Below are positions 1-10,494 of a DNA stretch of 64,000 nucleotides, one piece after another. Position 1 is the first letter of the stretch, and every line of letters begins with the position of its first letter. Below the pieces are notes generated by a model. The model was not told where the DNA came from, did no database searches, and saw nothing but the letters and a program-made list of their open reading frames with translations. Source of the DNA: Ichthyophis bannanicus (lineage: Eukaryota > Chordata > Amphibia > Gymnophiona > Ichthyophiidae); NCBI GenBank assembly GCA_033557465.1, contig CM066031.1, positions 1,667,370,800 through 1,667,434,799 of the forward strand, given 5' to 3'. A program made the position numbers and the translations under genes.

Positions 1-299
1 TTGGCCAGCTTGGTTATAGTTTTTTTCCAGTTTGTTGGGGTCATTTTTAGTGTTTCTGTGCCCTTTTGTTCTGTGCACATGTATCACACTTATCACTTTT
101 TTTTGGTTTCCCTGCCTGGGCTGTACATTGCTGACGCTGAAATGGTCTCTCTCCCCTGTAATGTGCATTTAATGGCAGGTTTTCATTCGCGTTGGAATTC
201 AGCTCTTCAGATCAGCGCGTTAGTGTGAAGGGAGCCTCTCCCTGCCCACTCTCCGCCCACTGACCCCTTCTCTCCGCCCTCTCTCTACCTTCTGCGGTG
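1..299. other. unclassified, no feature seen
   Basis: T-rich at first, then C-rich from about 235. A short open frame covers the first 228 bases but begins without ATG at the window edge and has no recognisable domain. I see nothing that supports a gene here. Confidence 0.5.
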
Positions 300-320
300 T
301 TTTACCGCGCCGCGGGGCAT

Positions 321-433
321 TACGATCGTTAGCGCATCATAACGCGCGTTATGTAACGTTAACGATCGTAAGCGCAGCATAACGCGCGTTATGATGCGCT
401 TACGATCGTTAACGTTACATAACGCGCGTTATG
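321..433. repeat. CpG-rich nested palindrome with 40-bp periodicity
   Basis: The 16-bp self-complementary word cataacgcgcgttatg occurs at 338, 378 and 418, exactly 40 bp apart. The segments between copies (354-377 and 394-417) are reverse complements of each other with one mismatch, so 338-433 is one 96-bp palindrome. A related half-unit lies at 321-337. The CpG density is far above the surroundings. Downstream it joins a dispersed repeat edge (tagtaaacatacccct, about 449-464) whose reverse complement recurs at about 62680. Confidence 0.85.
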
Positions 434-789
434 TACGATTACCGCAGTTTAGTAAACATACCCCTAAGTATTTATATAGCGCTACACAGCATATGCAGTT
501 CTGTACATGCATATGTAAGAGGCAGTTGCTGCTCAAAAGAGCTCACAATCTATCAAAGACAACTACAACCAAGAAATGATGAGGGCAGAATTAAGTTGAA
601 ATGGTTATAGCACACATAGGAAGTAAACAGGATAATAATGGGTTCAGGATCCTTTCATCTTTTTCCTAAGCTATCTTTTCCATGCCTTCTCCTACATTAT
701 CTCCTTGGATTTTTTTCTTGCCAAATGTAATCCAGGATCCTCACCAATCCTCTCTATCCCTGGTATTCCTTCTTTCCTCCATCATCACT
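434..789. repeat. dispersed repeat fragment and unclassified DNA
   Basis: 449-464 carries the repeat edge shared with about 62680. The stretch 465-560 (gcgctacacagcatatgcag, then agctcacaatct) resembles a LINE or SINE 3' end. From 600 to 789 the sequence becomes the 5' side of the L2 remnant. No supported gene. Confidence 0.4.
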
Positions 790-2764
790 GCAGCAGCGAA
801 AGCACCAAACGCTCCAAACTACGAACCAGCGAAAACAAGACCCAGAACAGCTCCATGGTATACAGGAGAAATAAGATACGCAAAGACAGCCCTATGAAAA
901 ATTGAAAGACAATGGCGAAAAAACAAAAACAAAAGTACCCTGCAGCTCTATCAAATGAAACAACAAGAATAGAACAACCTAATATATCAACACAAAAAGG
1001 AATACAACACCAATCTCATACTCAAATCAGCCAACAAACCCAGAGAATTATTTGAGATTATGAGAACTCTCACGAAAGAACCCACCCACAAAGAAGAACT
1101 CATACACCCACAGACATTTGCTGACTACCTTCAGTCCAAATATACATCTTCCCAGGATGCGGCACCCATAAACACCGCCAGCTCAACGCAAAACAAATAG
1201 ATCTGGGCAAAGTTCAGCATACCATCTACCGATCAGATAACACAAATCATCTCAGAGCTAAATGCCAGCACCACTCCATCGGATCCATGCCTGGTAGCAT
1301 GGATTAAATCACCCAAGGTAGAACTGAGCAAACTCATTCACAACATAGTGAAACAATCCTTATCTCAAGGCTACATGCCAAGCGCCCTCAAACTTGCTAC
1401 AGTCTGACCACTTCCCAAAAACTCAACCGCAAGGAAAGACGACCTTGCAACATACCGCCCCATCTCAAGCCTCCCCTTCCTCACAAAGGTCATCGAGAAT
1501 GTCATCCAACACCAACTACAGGACCACATTGACTCACATGCTCCTCTGGACCCCCACCAACACAGCTTTTGACCTTACCATAGTGTCGAAACACTACTCA
1601 TCTACTTACTTGACAACTTGATCAGAGGTATCGATAACATCAAAGCGGGCTTCCTCCTAATATTCATAGATATAGCCACCCCATACTAATAGACAGACTA
1701 AAAGCCATTGGTCTACATAACACCACTATCAGCTGGTTCTCTTCCTACCTCAACAACCGACAAATGCAAGTAAAATGTGGAACAAACACCTCTACCCCGT
1801 TCCAGCCAAAACAAGGAATACCCCAAGGATCCTCCCTGTTGCCCTTCTATTCAACCTATTTATCCAGCCCATCTGCGCAATCATTAAAAGGAACAAGGTA
1901 CACTACAACATATACGCGGATGATATAATGATCTACTCTCCAATCAACCTTGACAACCCAGACTACACGAAAGTGACAAACTGCCTAGAAGAAATGATAA
2001 ATTGGCTAACCCAAAATAACCTTAAGATCAATTACACCAAAACTGAGGCCCTCCTAGTCATACGAAACACAAGATTCACTCCACCAGACTCAATCCAGCT
2101 CAAAAACCATGCCATACCCATCAAAACAGAAGTGAAGTACCTCAGAATCACCCTGGACCGTGAACTGAACCTACAATCCCATATAAACAAGACAACCAGA
2201 AGCGCCTACTACAAATTGGGTGTCATCAGACGGCTCAAACCACTACTCAGCCCAGAACACTTCCAAACTGTGCTCCAGGCCATAATCACGCCCATTCTGG
2301 ATTACTGCAACCCCATATTCCTAGGCCTACCGAAACAAACTATCCGACCACTGCAGATGGTACAGAACACCGCTGCCCGTATTATAACTAGCTCTTCTAA
2401 ACATGACCAAATCACTCCCTTCTTGAACCACCTTCACTGGCTCCCCATCAGCTCTCGGATCAAATATAAATCTGTGCTAAACATTTATAAAATCAAGCAA
2501 TCCATATCTGCTGACATATTGAAGAATCTCATTAATATGAACAACAGCTCAAGACCCAGAAGACGCACCACCAATGATACAATCAGCATCCCCAGCGGAT
2601 ACGCCAAATTCAATCAATCCACATCCGGAAGGGCTATATCTCTAGTAGCCCCTGCGCTATGGAATGCACTCCCAGACGAACTAAGAGCCACCTCAGACTC
2701 CAAGGACGTCCGGAAAAAAATGAAAACAGCTCTCTACGTGGAGTATTTTGGAAACATTACATAA
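790..2764 (+). pseudogene. L2-clade LINE pol remnant (L2-1)
   Basis: Broken reverse transcriptase of a non-LTR retrotransposon. The part before about 1775 has many stops and frame changes. The frame 1775-2764 (329 residues) is open and carries the catalytic YADD box (YADDIMIYSP, near residue 47), then the L2-type C-terminal region with LDYCNP, LHWLPI and APALWNALP motifs. These C-terminal motifs place it in the L2 group of the CR1/L2 superfamily. The upstream remnant corresponds to the linker and early RT; the endonuclease is not recognisable. It has no neighbours in an operon sense. Its 3' UTR continues to about 3589 and is split by a palindromic insertion. It is non-functional as read. Confidence 0.85.
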
Positions 2765-3589
2765 CAGTACAAAACAAGCCCTTACCCCTAAATGCAATTT
2801 CCTCCTATCCCTCCTAACACCCCACCTAACCTCTCTCCTCCCTTTTAATATAATGTAAATAGCTCATGTAAATAGTTAAACAAACAGATATAGGACTTCT
2901 TCCGAGTGAATTACCTCATAGCAAACTATAACAATCAAACTTCACCCATACGTGTTGATAAAACCAAAATGTTATTTTTTCTTCTTTTTTGTACTGTGGC
3001 TTAATAGTGGTCTCAGATAAACGGCAAGCTATGACACTTTTTCAAGCGACACGCTTTAACACTTTTTGTTGGGTCAATGACTTCCACCCAAACTAGTGCA
3101 CGTTTTACATCAATGACCTTTAGCCAACATTTTTTATCTTATATCTTGAATTTTGCTTAATTATCTTACTTATCAACCCGCCATAGAAAAATATATAAAC
3201 AAAAAGTAAGATAATTAAGCAAAATTCAAGATATAAGATAAAAAATGTTGGCTAAAGGTCATTGATGTAAAACGTGCACTAGTTTGGGTGGAAGTCATTG
3301 ACCCAACAAAAAGTGTTAAAGCGTGTCGCTTGAAAAAGTGTCATAGCTTGCCGTTTATCTGAGACCACTATTAAGCCACAGTACAAAAAAGAAGAAAAAA
3401 TAACATTTTGGTTTTATCAACACGTATGGGTGAAGTTTGATTGTTATAGTTTGCATGTAAATAGTTAAACTAAGCTCATGCATGCCACCGCTCCCATGGT
3501 TTTATGTAAAAACTATTCGTTATACTGTAAACCGCTTTGATTGTAAGAGAAAGTGGTATAGAAGTCCTACTAAATAAAATAAATAAATC
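2765..3589 (+). repeat. L2-1 3' UTR and tail, split by insertion
   Basis: The 3' UTR runs 2765-2881, is interrupted by the palindromic element, and resumes at 3471. It ends with taaaccgctttgattgtaag and a short taaataaa-type microsatellite at 3571-3589. Similar tails occur in the SINEs and LINE ends at 44690, 53205 and 54330. Confidence 0.75.
2865..3470. mobile_element. palindromic element 1 (perfect 251-bp arms)
   Basis: Left arm 2921-3171 and right arm 3204-3454 are 251 bp each and, as read, perfectly reverse complementary around a 32-bp spacer. A 17-bp direct repeat (catgtaaatagttaaac) lies at 2865-2881 and 3454-3470 and looks like a target duplication. Between the left copy and the left arm is a 39-bp single-sided leader (2882-2920) with no counterpart on the right. 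It codes for nothing. Arm identity implies very recent origin or ongoing correction. It interrupts the L2-1 3' UTR. It shares ordered words (ggtctcaga, caatgacctt) with the palindrome at 32550-38536. Confidence 0.85.
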
Positions 3590-3699
3590 ATTGATCTTTT
3601 TCCCCCTTTCCTTCTACTCAATAACTCTTAACTCTCCCTCCATCTTTGATCAAGTAACTTTCCTTTGTCTTGCTTCCCACTGCTGGCATTGTCTTCTTC
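3590..3699. other. short unclassified spacer
   Basis: C/T-rich spacer between the L2-1 tail and the minisatellite; no feature seen. Confidence 0.4.
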
Positions 3700-4345
3700 C
3701 TATCACCCGCCTAGAACTTGCTACCCATTGCCTGCACTGTACTGCTACCCATTGTTGGCACTGAGCTACTACCCACTGCCTGCATAGCACCACTACCCAC
3801 AGCTTGCTTAGCATCGCTCCCATTGCCTGCATTGTACTGCTACCCATTGCTGGGCATAGAACTGCTACCTATTGCTGGGCATAGAACTGCTACCCATCGC
3901 TGCATAGAACTGTTATCCATTACTTATCCATTGCTTGCATAGTAACGGTACCCACTGTTTGCATACTGTTGCCCCCATTGTTGCATATAAACTGTTATCC
4001 ACTGCTTATCCATTGTTTGCATAGTACTGCTACCCACTGTTTGCATAGTGTTGCCCCCCATTGTTGCATAGACCTGTTATCGATTGCTTATCCACTGTTT
4101 GCATAGTACTGCTACCCAGTGTTGCTACCCACTGTTGCAAAGAACTGTTATCCATTGCTTATCCACTGTTTGCATAGTACTGCCACCTAGTGTTGCTACC
4201 CACTGTTGCATAGAACTGTTATCCATTGCTTATCCACTGTTTGCATAGTACTGCCACCCAGTGTTGCTACCCAGTGTTACTACCCACTGTTGCATAGAAC
4301 TGTTATCCATTGCTTATCCTCTGCTTGCTACCCATTGCTCGCATT
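3700..4345. repeat. minisatellite, period about 71-82 bp
   Basis: Diverged tandem units begin with ctgttatccattgcttatcc at about 3909, 3990, 4072, 4146, 4217 and 4301. Each contains smaller sub-repeats (gcatagtactgctaccca, gttgctacccactg). The earlier part (3700-3900) is built from the shorter sub-repeats only. Several short open frames across it are products of the repeat period and are not genes. Confidence 0.85.
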
Positions 4346-4784
4346 GAACTGCTACCCACTGCCTGCTTGTTTGCCTAACCTGCTACCCAATGCTTGCTCA
4401 GACCTTGCTGCCCACTACCGTGGCCCTATGTCTCATTGTCCTCCTCTTCATTATCCTCCCCAACTGCCTCCCCTCCTACCAACAACCTCCCTCCTCTTCA
4501 CCCTACCCTCCCCCTAACTTCTCCCTCCACTCTGCCCCCTAGCCTAGCACCTGCTCTTGAACATCTTCACACCATCCCCGGATTCAACCAGCCCCCCTCT
4601 CTACCTTCGTCACTTCTCCCTCCATTCTGCCCCCTAGCCTAGCACCTGCTCTTGAGCTTCTTTACACCATCCCCTGCATTCAACCGGCCCCCCTCTCTTT
4701 AAGGCAACCCCACCCTCATTTCCGCCGTACTATTTCCACTTTACCTCGCTCTCTTATACTCCTTCTCCTTCTCTCATCAGGTAA
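4346..4784. repeat. C/T-rich DNA with a 90-bp direct duplication
   Basis: A segment containing ctgccccctagcctagcacc is present twice (about 4520-4609 and 4616-4700). The last part before DIRS-1 resembles the C/T-rich 5' flank of the L2 LINE that resumes at 12739, so DIRS-1 may have inserted into that L2's 5' region; this is inference. No gene seen. Confidence 0.5.
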
Positions 4785-4980
4785 AGCACAGTTACTTACC
4801 TGTAACAGGTGATCTCTGGGAATAGCAGGAATAAGTCTTCACATATGGGTATCATCGGTACCGACGGAGCCTGCACGGGAACGCTCCCCAGCATCCAGTA
4901 AGAAAGCTTTTGGGAGCATCCCACAGCGCCTGCGCGCTGCCTTCCTGCCTTTCCCAACCGCCTCTCTCTAGTTCGAGTTT
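4785..4980. repeat. DIRS-1 terminal inverted repeat (recombinase end)
   Basis: Starts agcacagttacttacc. From about 4845 (cacatatgggtatcatcggt) to 4980 it is the inverted counterpart of 12580-12710, including the gggagcatcccacagcgcc block. Confidence 0.85.
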
Positions 4981-5055
4981 TAAAGCTGAGACAAAGAGAG
5001 AGAGAGGAAAGGAAAGATAGAGAGATACAACTCCTAGGGGATGTGGGTGGGTTGT

Positions 5056-5151
5056 GAAGACTTATTCCTGTTGTTCCCAGAGATCACCTGTTACAGGTAA
5101 GTAACTGTGCTATCTCCAGGAACAAGCAGGAATGAGTCTTCACATATGGGG
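5056..5151. repeat. DIRS-1 internal complementary region
   Basis: Two abutting halves. 5056-5111 is complementary to the left end (4785-about 4840, a few mismatches). 5112-5151 is complementary to the extreme right end (about 12700-12738). The join ctgtgct|atctcc at 5111/5112 is the reverse complement of the predicted right-to-left circle junction, which fixes both element ends. Confidence 0.88.
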
Positions 5152-5264
5152 ACTCCCTAGCTGCAGATGCCAGGGAGAAACCCCAGGTTGTGTGTCCTTG
5201 AAAAGGACTCTACCTCCTCCCATGGATCTCTGGCATCCGACCAGGGTAGGTGGGTAGGAGTTGA

Positions 5265-6320
5265 TTAGGAATGGAACAGGTGTTTGAGAACAGCCTGACC
5301 AAAGGAGGCATCCCGGCGGGAGTCTTTGTCCAAACAGTAATGGGCTGTAAAGGTATGAACTGAGGCCCAGGTGGCTGCTCGACAGATTTGGTCGATGGAC
5401 ACAGAGTTTAGATGAGCCATTGAGGCTGCCATGGCTCTCACATTGTGAGCTGTGACATGGCCCTCCAGAGAAATGTTCCTATTCTGGTAGGCGAAAGAAA
5501 TACACTGAGTAATCCAGTTGGACAGTGTTCTCTTAGAGACTGGAAGTCCTAAATGAGAAGGATCAAAAGCAACAAAGAGTTGAGAAGACTTTCTATGTTG
5601 CTGTGTTCTTTGTAAGTAAAAAGCGAGAGCTCTCTTACAATCCAAGGTATGAAGATTCCTCTCTGCACTTGATGCATGAGGTCCTGGAAAAAAGACAGGT
5701 AAATATACCTCTTGGTTCAGATGAAAAGGCGAGACCACTTTGGGCATAAAGTGTGGATTGGTCCTGAGGACTATCTTATCATGATGGAACCTTGTATAAG
5801 GTGGATTAGCCACCAAAGCTTGCAATTCACTGATGCGGCGTGCTGAGGTGACTGCAATGAGAAAAATAACTTTCCTAGAAAGAAATTTCAAGGAGGTGGT
5901 GGCTAACGGTTCAAAGGGTGGCTTCATAAGCTGGCCAAGAACCAGGTTTAAGTCCCATGCCACTGGAGGTGGTCTAATGGGAGGTTTAGTTAGAAGAAGG
6001 CCTCTCATGAATCTTTCTATAAGAGGGTGAGAGGAAATAGGCTGTCCATTGAGAGGCTTGAGGGACGCTGCAATAGCACTTAAATGGACTCTTACCAAAT
6101 TTGTTTTCAGACCTGCATGGGATAGATGCAGGAGATACTCTAGTAAAGAATTCAAAGGTATTGCAAGAGGGTTAAGACCCTTCCCTGAACACCAAATGGT
6201 AAATCTTTTCCATTTGAAAGCATAGGAACGTCTAGTAGAAGGCTTTCTAGAGGCATGAATAACATCTCTGACCTGCTGAGAGAGATGAAAATCTTGAAGG
6301 TCTAGGCCCTCAGCAACCAA
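5265..6320 (-). CDS. DIRS-1 tyrosine recombinase
   Basis: Tyrosine recombinase that would integrate circular DIRS cDNA in the nucleus. The frame is open for 351 codons. Visible features are an N-terminal SAM-like region (SRKPSTRRSYAFKWKRF near residue 29), box I arginine in TSARRISELQ (about residue 160), the HxxR pair as HNVR in TAHNVRAMAAS, and the nucleophile tyrosine in FTAHYCLD close to the end. The full R-H-R-Y set is therefore present. The first codon counted is TTG; the natural start lies upstream and is unresolved because the CR1 insertion begins about 90 bp away. Compare the DIRS-2 copy, where HxxR is lost. Confidence 0.85.
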   Translation of the reverse strand: MVAEGLDLQDFHLSQQVRDVIHASRKPSTRRSYAFKWKRFTIWCSGKGLNPLAIPLNSLLEYLLHLSHAGLKTNLVRVHLSAIAASLKPLNGQPISSHPLIERFMRGLLLTKPPIRPPPVAWDLNLVLGQLMKPPFEPLATTSLKFLSRKVIFLIAVTSARRISELQALVANPPYTRFHHDKIVLRTNPHFMPKVVSPFHLNQEVYLPVFFPGPHASSAERNLHTLDCKRALAFYLQRTQQHRKSSQLFVAFDPSHLGLPVSKRTLSNWITQCISFAYQNRNISLEGHVTAHNVRAMAASMAHLNSVSIDQICRAATWASVHTFTAHYCLDKDSRRDASFGQAVLKHLFHS

Positions 6321-6407
6321 GCCCTGAGATGGAGAGACTGGGGGTTAGGGTGCCACAATGTTCCCTCTTCCTGGGATAGAAGGTCTGGTGCAGAGCCCAA
6401 GTCCAGG

Positions 6408-8705
6408 GAACATAAGAACATAAGATATGCCATACTGGGTCAGACCAAGGTCCATCAAGCCCAGTATTCTGTTTCCAACAGTGGCCAATCTAGGTCATAC
6501 GTACCTAGCAGTTTCCCCAAGGGACACAGGTTCCACAATGCTTGTATTGGTTCAAGCATTGATATCCTGGGTCCCTTCTTAATAATGGTTTATGGACCTT
6601 TCCTCCAGGAACTTGTCCAAACCTTTTTTAAACCCAGCTACACTAACAGCCTTTACTACATCCTCCGGTAACAAATTCCAGAGTTTGATTACACGTTGAG
6701 TGAAAAAATATTTTCTTTTATTAGTCTTAAATAGTTTATCCTGTAGCTTCATTGCATGTCCCCTAGTCTTTCTATATTCTGATAAGGTAAACAATCGATC
6801 TACGTTTACCCGTTCCACTCCGTTCATTAATTTATAGACTTCTATCATATCTCCCCTCAGCCGTCTCTTTTCCAGGTTAAAGAGCCCCAACCTTTTTAGC
6901 CTTTCTTCATAGGAGTATCCTTCCATCCCCTTTACCATTTTGGTGGCTCTTCTCTGAACCTTTTCTAAAATCGCTATATCTTTTTTAAGATACGGCGACC
7001 AGAATTGCACACAATATTCAAGGTGCGGTCTCACCATGGAACGATATAGAGGCATTATAATATCTTTTGTTTTATTTTCCATTCCTTTCCTTATCATACC
7101 TAGCATTCTATTTGCTCTCTTTGCCGCTGCTGCACACTGGGCCGAGGGTTTTAACATGGTATCCACAATGACGCCTAAATCTTTTTCCTGGGTGGTGGTT
7201 CCTAATGTGGAACCTTGCATCGTGTAACCATAGTTTGGGTTGTTCTTCCCTAGGTGCATAACCTTGCACTTGTCCACATTAAATTTCATCTGCCATTTTG
7301 ATGCCCAGTCTCCCAATTTATCAAGATCCTCTTGCAATTTTCCAGAATCCTCTTGGGTTTGAACAACTTTAAATAGTTTTGTGTCATCTGCAAATTTGAT
7401 AACCTCACTCGTTATTCCACTTTCCAGGTCATTTATGAATATGTCAAAAAGCAGCGGACCCAGCACAGATCCCTGGGGTACACCACTATTCACCTTTCTC
7501 CATTGGGAAAATTGGCCATTTAGCCCCACCCTCTGCTTTCTATCTTTTAACCAGTTCCTGATCCACAATAGTACACTGCCTCCTATCCCATGACTCTTTA
7601 GTTTTGCCAAAAGTCTCTGATGAGGGACCTTGTCAAAGGCTTTCTGAAAGTCCAGATACACAATATCAACCGACTCACCTTTGTCCACCTGATTATTCAC
7701 TCCTTCAAAAAAACATAACAGATTAGTAAGACAAGATCTTCCTTGTCTAAAGCCATGCTGGCTGGCTCCGATTAGGTCATGACTATCTACATGCTGAGTA
7801 ATTTTATTCTTTATGATGGTTTCTACCATTCTTCCTGGTACTGATGTCAGGCTCACCGGTCTGTAGTTTTTCCGGATCACTCCTGGAACCTTTTTTAAAA
7901 ATTGGTGTTACATTGGCGATCCTCCAATCTTCAGGTATTAGAGATGATTTTAATGATAGTTCACAGATTACTAATAGCAGGTCTGCAATCTCGTATTTCA
8001 GTTCTTTCAACACCCTTGGATGTATACCATCCGGCCCAGATTTGCTACTCTTCAGTTTATCTAATAGTTGTGATACATTTTCCCGATGTATCGATATTTC
8101 CTTCAATTCTTCCACACCTTTAAATACCACTTCAGTCATGGGTTACATCCCTACATCTTCCTCAGTAAAGACCGAAGCAAAGAATTCATTCAGTCTCTCC
8201 GCTATCGCCTTGTCGCCTCTTAATGCTCCTTTAACCCCTTTATCATCTAATAGACCAACTGACTCTCTCACAGGTTTTTTGCTACGAATGTACTTGAAAA
8301 GGTCTTTACTTCGCGTTTTTGCTTCCGCAGCAAGCTTCTTTTCAAATTCTCCCTTTGCCTGCCTTATCAATGCCTTGCATTTGACTTGCCAGTGCTTGTG
8401 CTGTTTCCAGGTTTCGTCGTTTTGCTCTTTTTTCCATTTCCTGAAAGATGCTTTTTTGGCAACAACAGCCTCTCTGACCTCACCTTTAAACCATGCTGGC
8501 AGTTTTTTGGACTTCCTTCCACTTTTCTTAAAGCGTGGAATACAGCTGTTCTGGGCTTTCAAGATAGTATTTTTCAACAACAGCCAAGCCTGATGTATGT
8601 CTTTAACCTGTGCAATTGCTCCTTTTAGTTTTTTCTTAACTGTTTTCCTCGTTTTATCATAGTTTTCCTTTAGAAAGTTAAAAGGTAGTACTGTGGATTT
8701 CCTTA
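6408..8705 (-). mobile_element. CR1 LINE inserted in DIRS-1 (CR1-1)
   Basis: A 5'-truncated CR1 retrotransposon on the minus strand. Its 3' end is at 6408, where two copies of the octamer ttatgttc (read on the minus strand) form the characteristic CR1 terminal repeat. The 3' UTR contains ccagtattctgtttccaaca in plus orientation. The 5' junction is near 8705, in the DIRS-1 stretch between the methyltransferase-like region and the recombinase. DIRS frames resume on both sides, so CR1-1 is younger than DIRS-1. Confidence 0.9.
6579..8690 (-). pseudogene. CR1-1 reverse transcriptase (broken)
   Basis: Non-LTR reverse transcriptase of the CR1 clade. The frame 8690-7804 encodes the linker before RT (PAWFKGEVREAVV, then SGPDGIHPRVLKEL) and holds one in-frame stop near 8140. 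A frameshift near 7865 leads to the 433-residue frame 7880-6579. That frame has [37 protein letters not shown], the catalytic FADD box (KFADDTKLF) and the CR1 C-terminal block (RPHLEYCVQFWSPY, RRATKMVKG). The endonuclease is missing through 5' truncation. One stop and one frameshift make this copy inactive, though it is otherwise well preserved. Confidence 0.9.
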
Positions 8706-10493
8706 CTATCCCTCCGGGAAGGAGCTTGAGAGAGATGCAGAAGTAGAGGGTACCACACTTGGTGTGGCCAATGTGGTGCTATGAGGATCATGGTCCCTCG
8801 ATCTCTCTGAAGCTTGAAAAGAGTTTTGGGAATTAGGGGAATGGGTGGAAAGGCATAAAGGAAGTCTTGACCCCAGTGAAGGAGGAAGGCATCCTTGGCC
8901 TGAACTCCCTGACATGGAATTCTGGAACAGAACAGGGGAAGTATGGCATTCCACGGACTTGCAAAGAGGTCTATGTCCGGGGTTCCCCAAATTCGAAAAA
9001 TCCTGGTTACCTGGTCCATGTGGAGGGACCACTCGTGTGGAAGCAGAACTCGACTGAGTCTGTCCGCCCAAGAGTTTTGAACGCCTGGAAGATATACTGC
9101 CAGAAGATGGATGTGATGCTCTCTGGCGAAGGCCCACAGTCGCAAAGCTTCGTTGCAAAGTGACAGAGAGCCAGTCCCACCCTGCTTGTTTACATAGAAC
9201 ATGGCTACTTGGTTGTCCGTATGGATGAGGACTGTCCTGTAGCTGAGCAGGGAATGGAACACCTGAGAGCTAAGAATATTGCTCTGAGTTCCAAGAGATT
9301 GATATGCAGAGAAGTCTCCTGTGGAGACAAGATGCCCTGGGTAGAGAGATCCTGCAGATGAGCTCCCCAACCCATTGCTGAAAAGGGGACCCCAGCAACA
9401 GATTTGGAGAGGACTTCCACCACTGGAGAGACCAAAAAAGGCGACTGGAGTTTGCTATTTTGTCTGACAGGCAACCTGATGCCTGAGTCCATTGGGTGGA
9501 CAAAGTCCATTGAGCTGCCCTCATGTGAAGGCGAGCATATGGAACCACATGCACGGTGGATGCCCTGTGGCCTAATAGTTGTAACATCTCTCGAGCAGTT
9601 AAATGGGACTTTAACTGTATCTGGGAGGCTAACTGCACCAAGCGTAGGCAACGGGCCTGAGGATGATAGGCCCTTGCAGTTGTGGTATCCAGCAAGGCCC
9701 CTATAAACTCCAGAGACTGAGTAGGGGTGAGATTGGATTTTGGGATGTTTATTACCAGTCCCAAATACTGAAGGACACGCATTGTGCAGGTTAGACAAGT
9801 CTGGGCCTCTGACTGGGATGGAGCTTGAATGAGCCAGTCATCCAGATATGGGAATACGAATATTCCTAGAGTGCGTAGAAATGCAGCTACTACTGCCATG
9901 CATTTCGTGAACACCCTTGGTGCAGAGGCCAGACCGAAAGGAAGCACCCTGTATTGGTAGTGCTTTCCTTGAAAAAGGAACCGAAGGAACCTTCTGTGTG
10001 TTGGATAGATGAGGACATGGGTGTACGCATCCTTGAGATCTAGAGAACAAAGCCAGTCCTGACTCTGAAGGTATGGAAGCAGAGCACCGAGAGAAATCAT
10101 CTTGAATGTCTCTTTGAATAGAAACTTGTTCAATTCTCTGAGATCTAATATGGGTCTGTAGCCCCCTGTTTTCTTTGGAATAAGAAAATAAGGGGAGTAG
10201 AACCCTGAGCCCTGTTGAAGAAGAGGTACTTCTTCTATTGCCCCTTGGGCAAGAAGGGTAGCAATCTCCTGACACAGAAGGTTGAGGAGAGATGTTGGAG
10301 AATTGAACTGTTTCACCATGGTGTGAGGAGGAAGGCTTAAGAAATGAAGCTTGTACCCTTCCCTTATGATGGAGAGGGTCCATTGCTCTGCTGTGATTTG
10401 CTCCCATCTGGGAGCAATGTAAGCCAACCTTCCTGGAATGGTGAGGGGCTCTGGTTCTTCCAGAGCTAGAAAGGCTAAGTTCTCTAGTTGCAA
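8706..10493 (-). pseudogene. DIRS-1 RT, RNase H and methyltransferase-like polyprotein
   Basis: The RT frame 10493-9270 carries PILDLRELNKF, LDLKDAYTHV, LPFGLASAPRVFTK and the catalytic FPYLDDWL box. RNase H follows with LLELRAI, HTDNQVAMFYVNKQGGT and ADRLSR, but is spread over three frames (shifts near 9440 and 9250). A downstream block with DIDLFASPWNA, LYAFPPIPLI and ILIAPHWP matches the Dam-like methyltransferase region known in DIRS1-type elements. The reading ends at the CR1 junction at 8705. It would make the cDNA and remove template RNA; as read it is broken. Confidence 0.88.
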
Positions 10494-10494
10494 G

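Noticed and set aside
3718..4642. Short open frames in the 3.7-4.6 kb region and a CRISPR-like look
   Set aside because: The units are contiguous diverged minisatellite copies without unique spacers, in a eukaryotic context.
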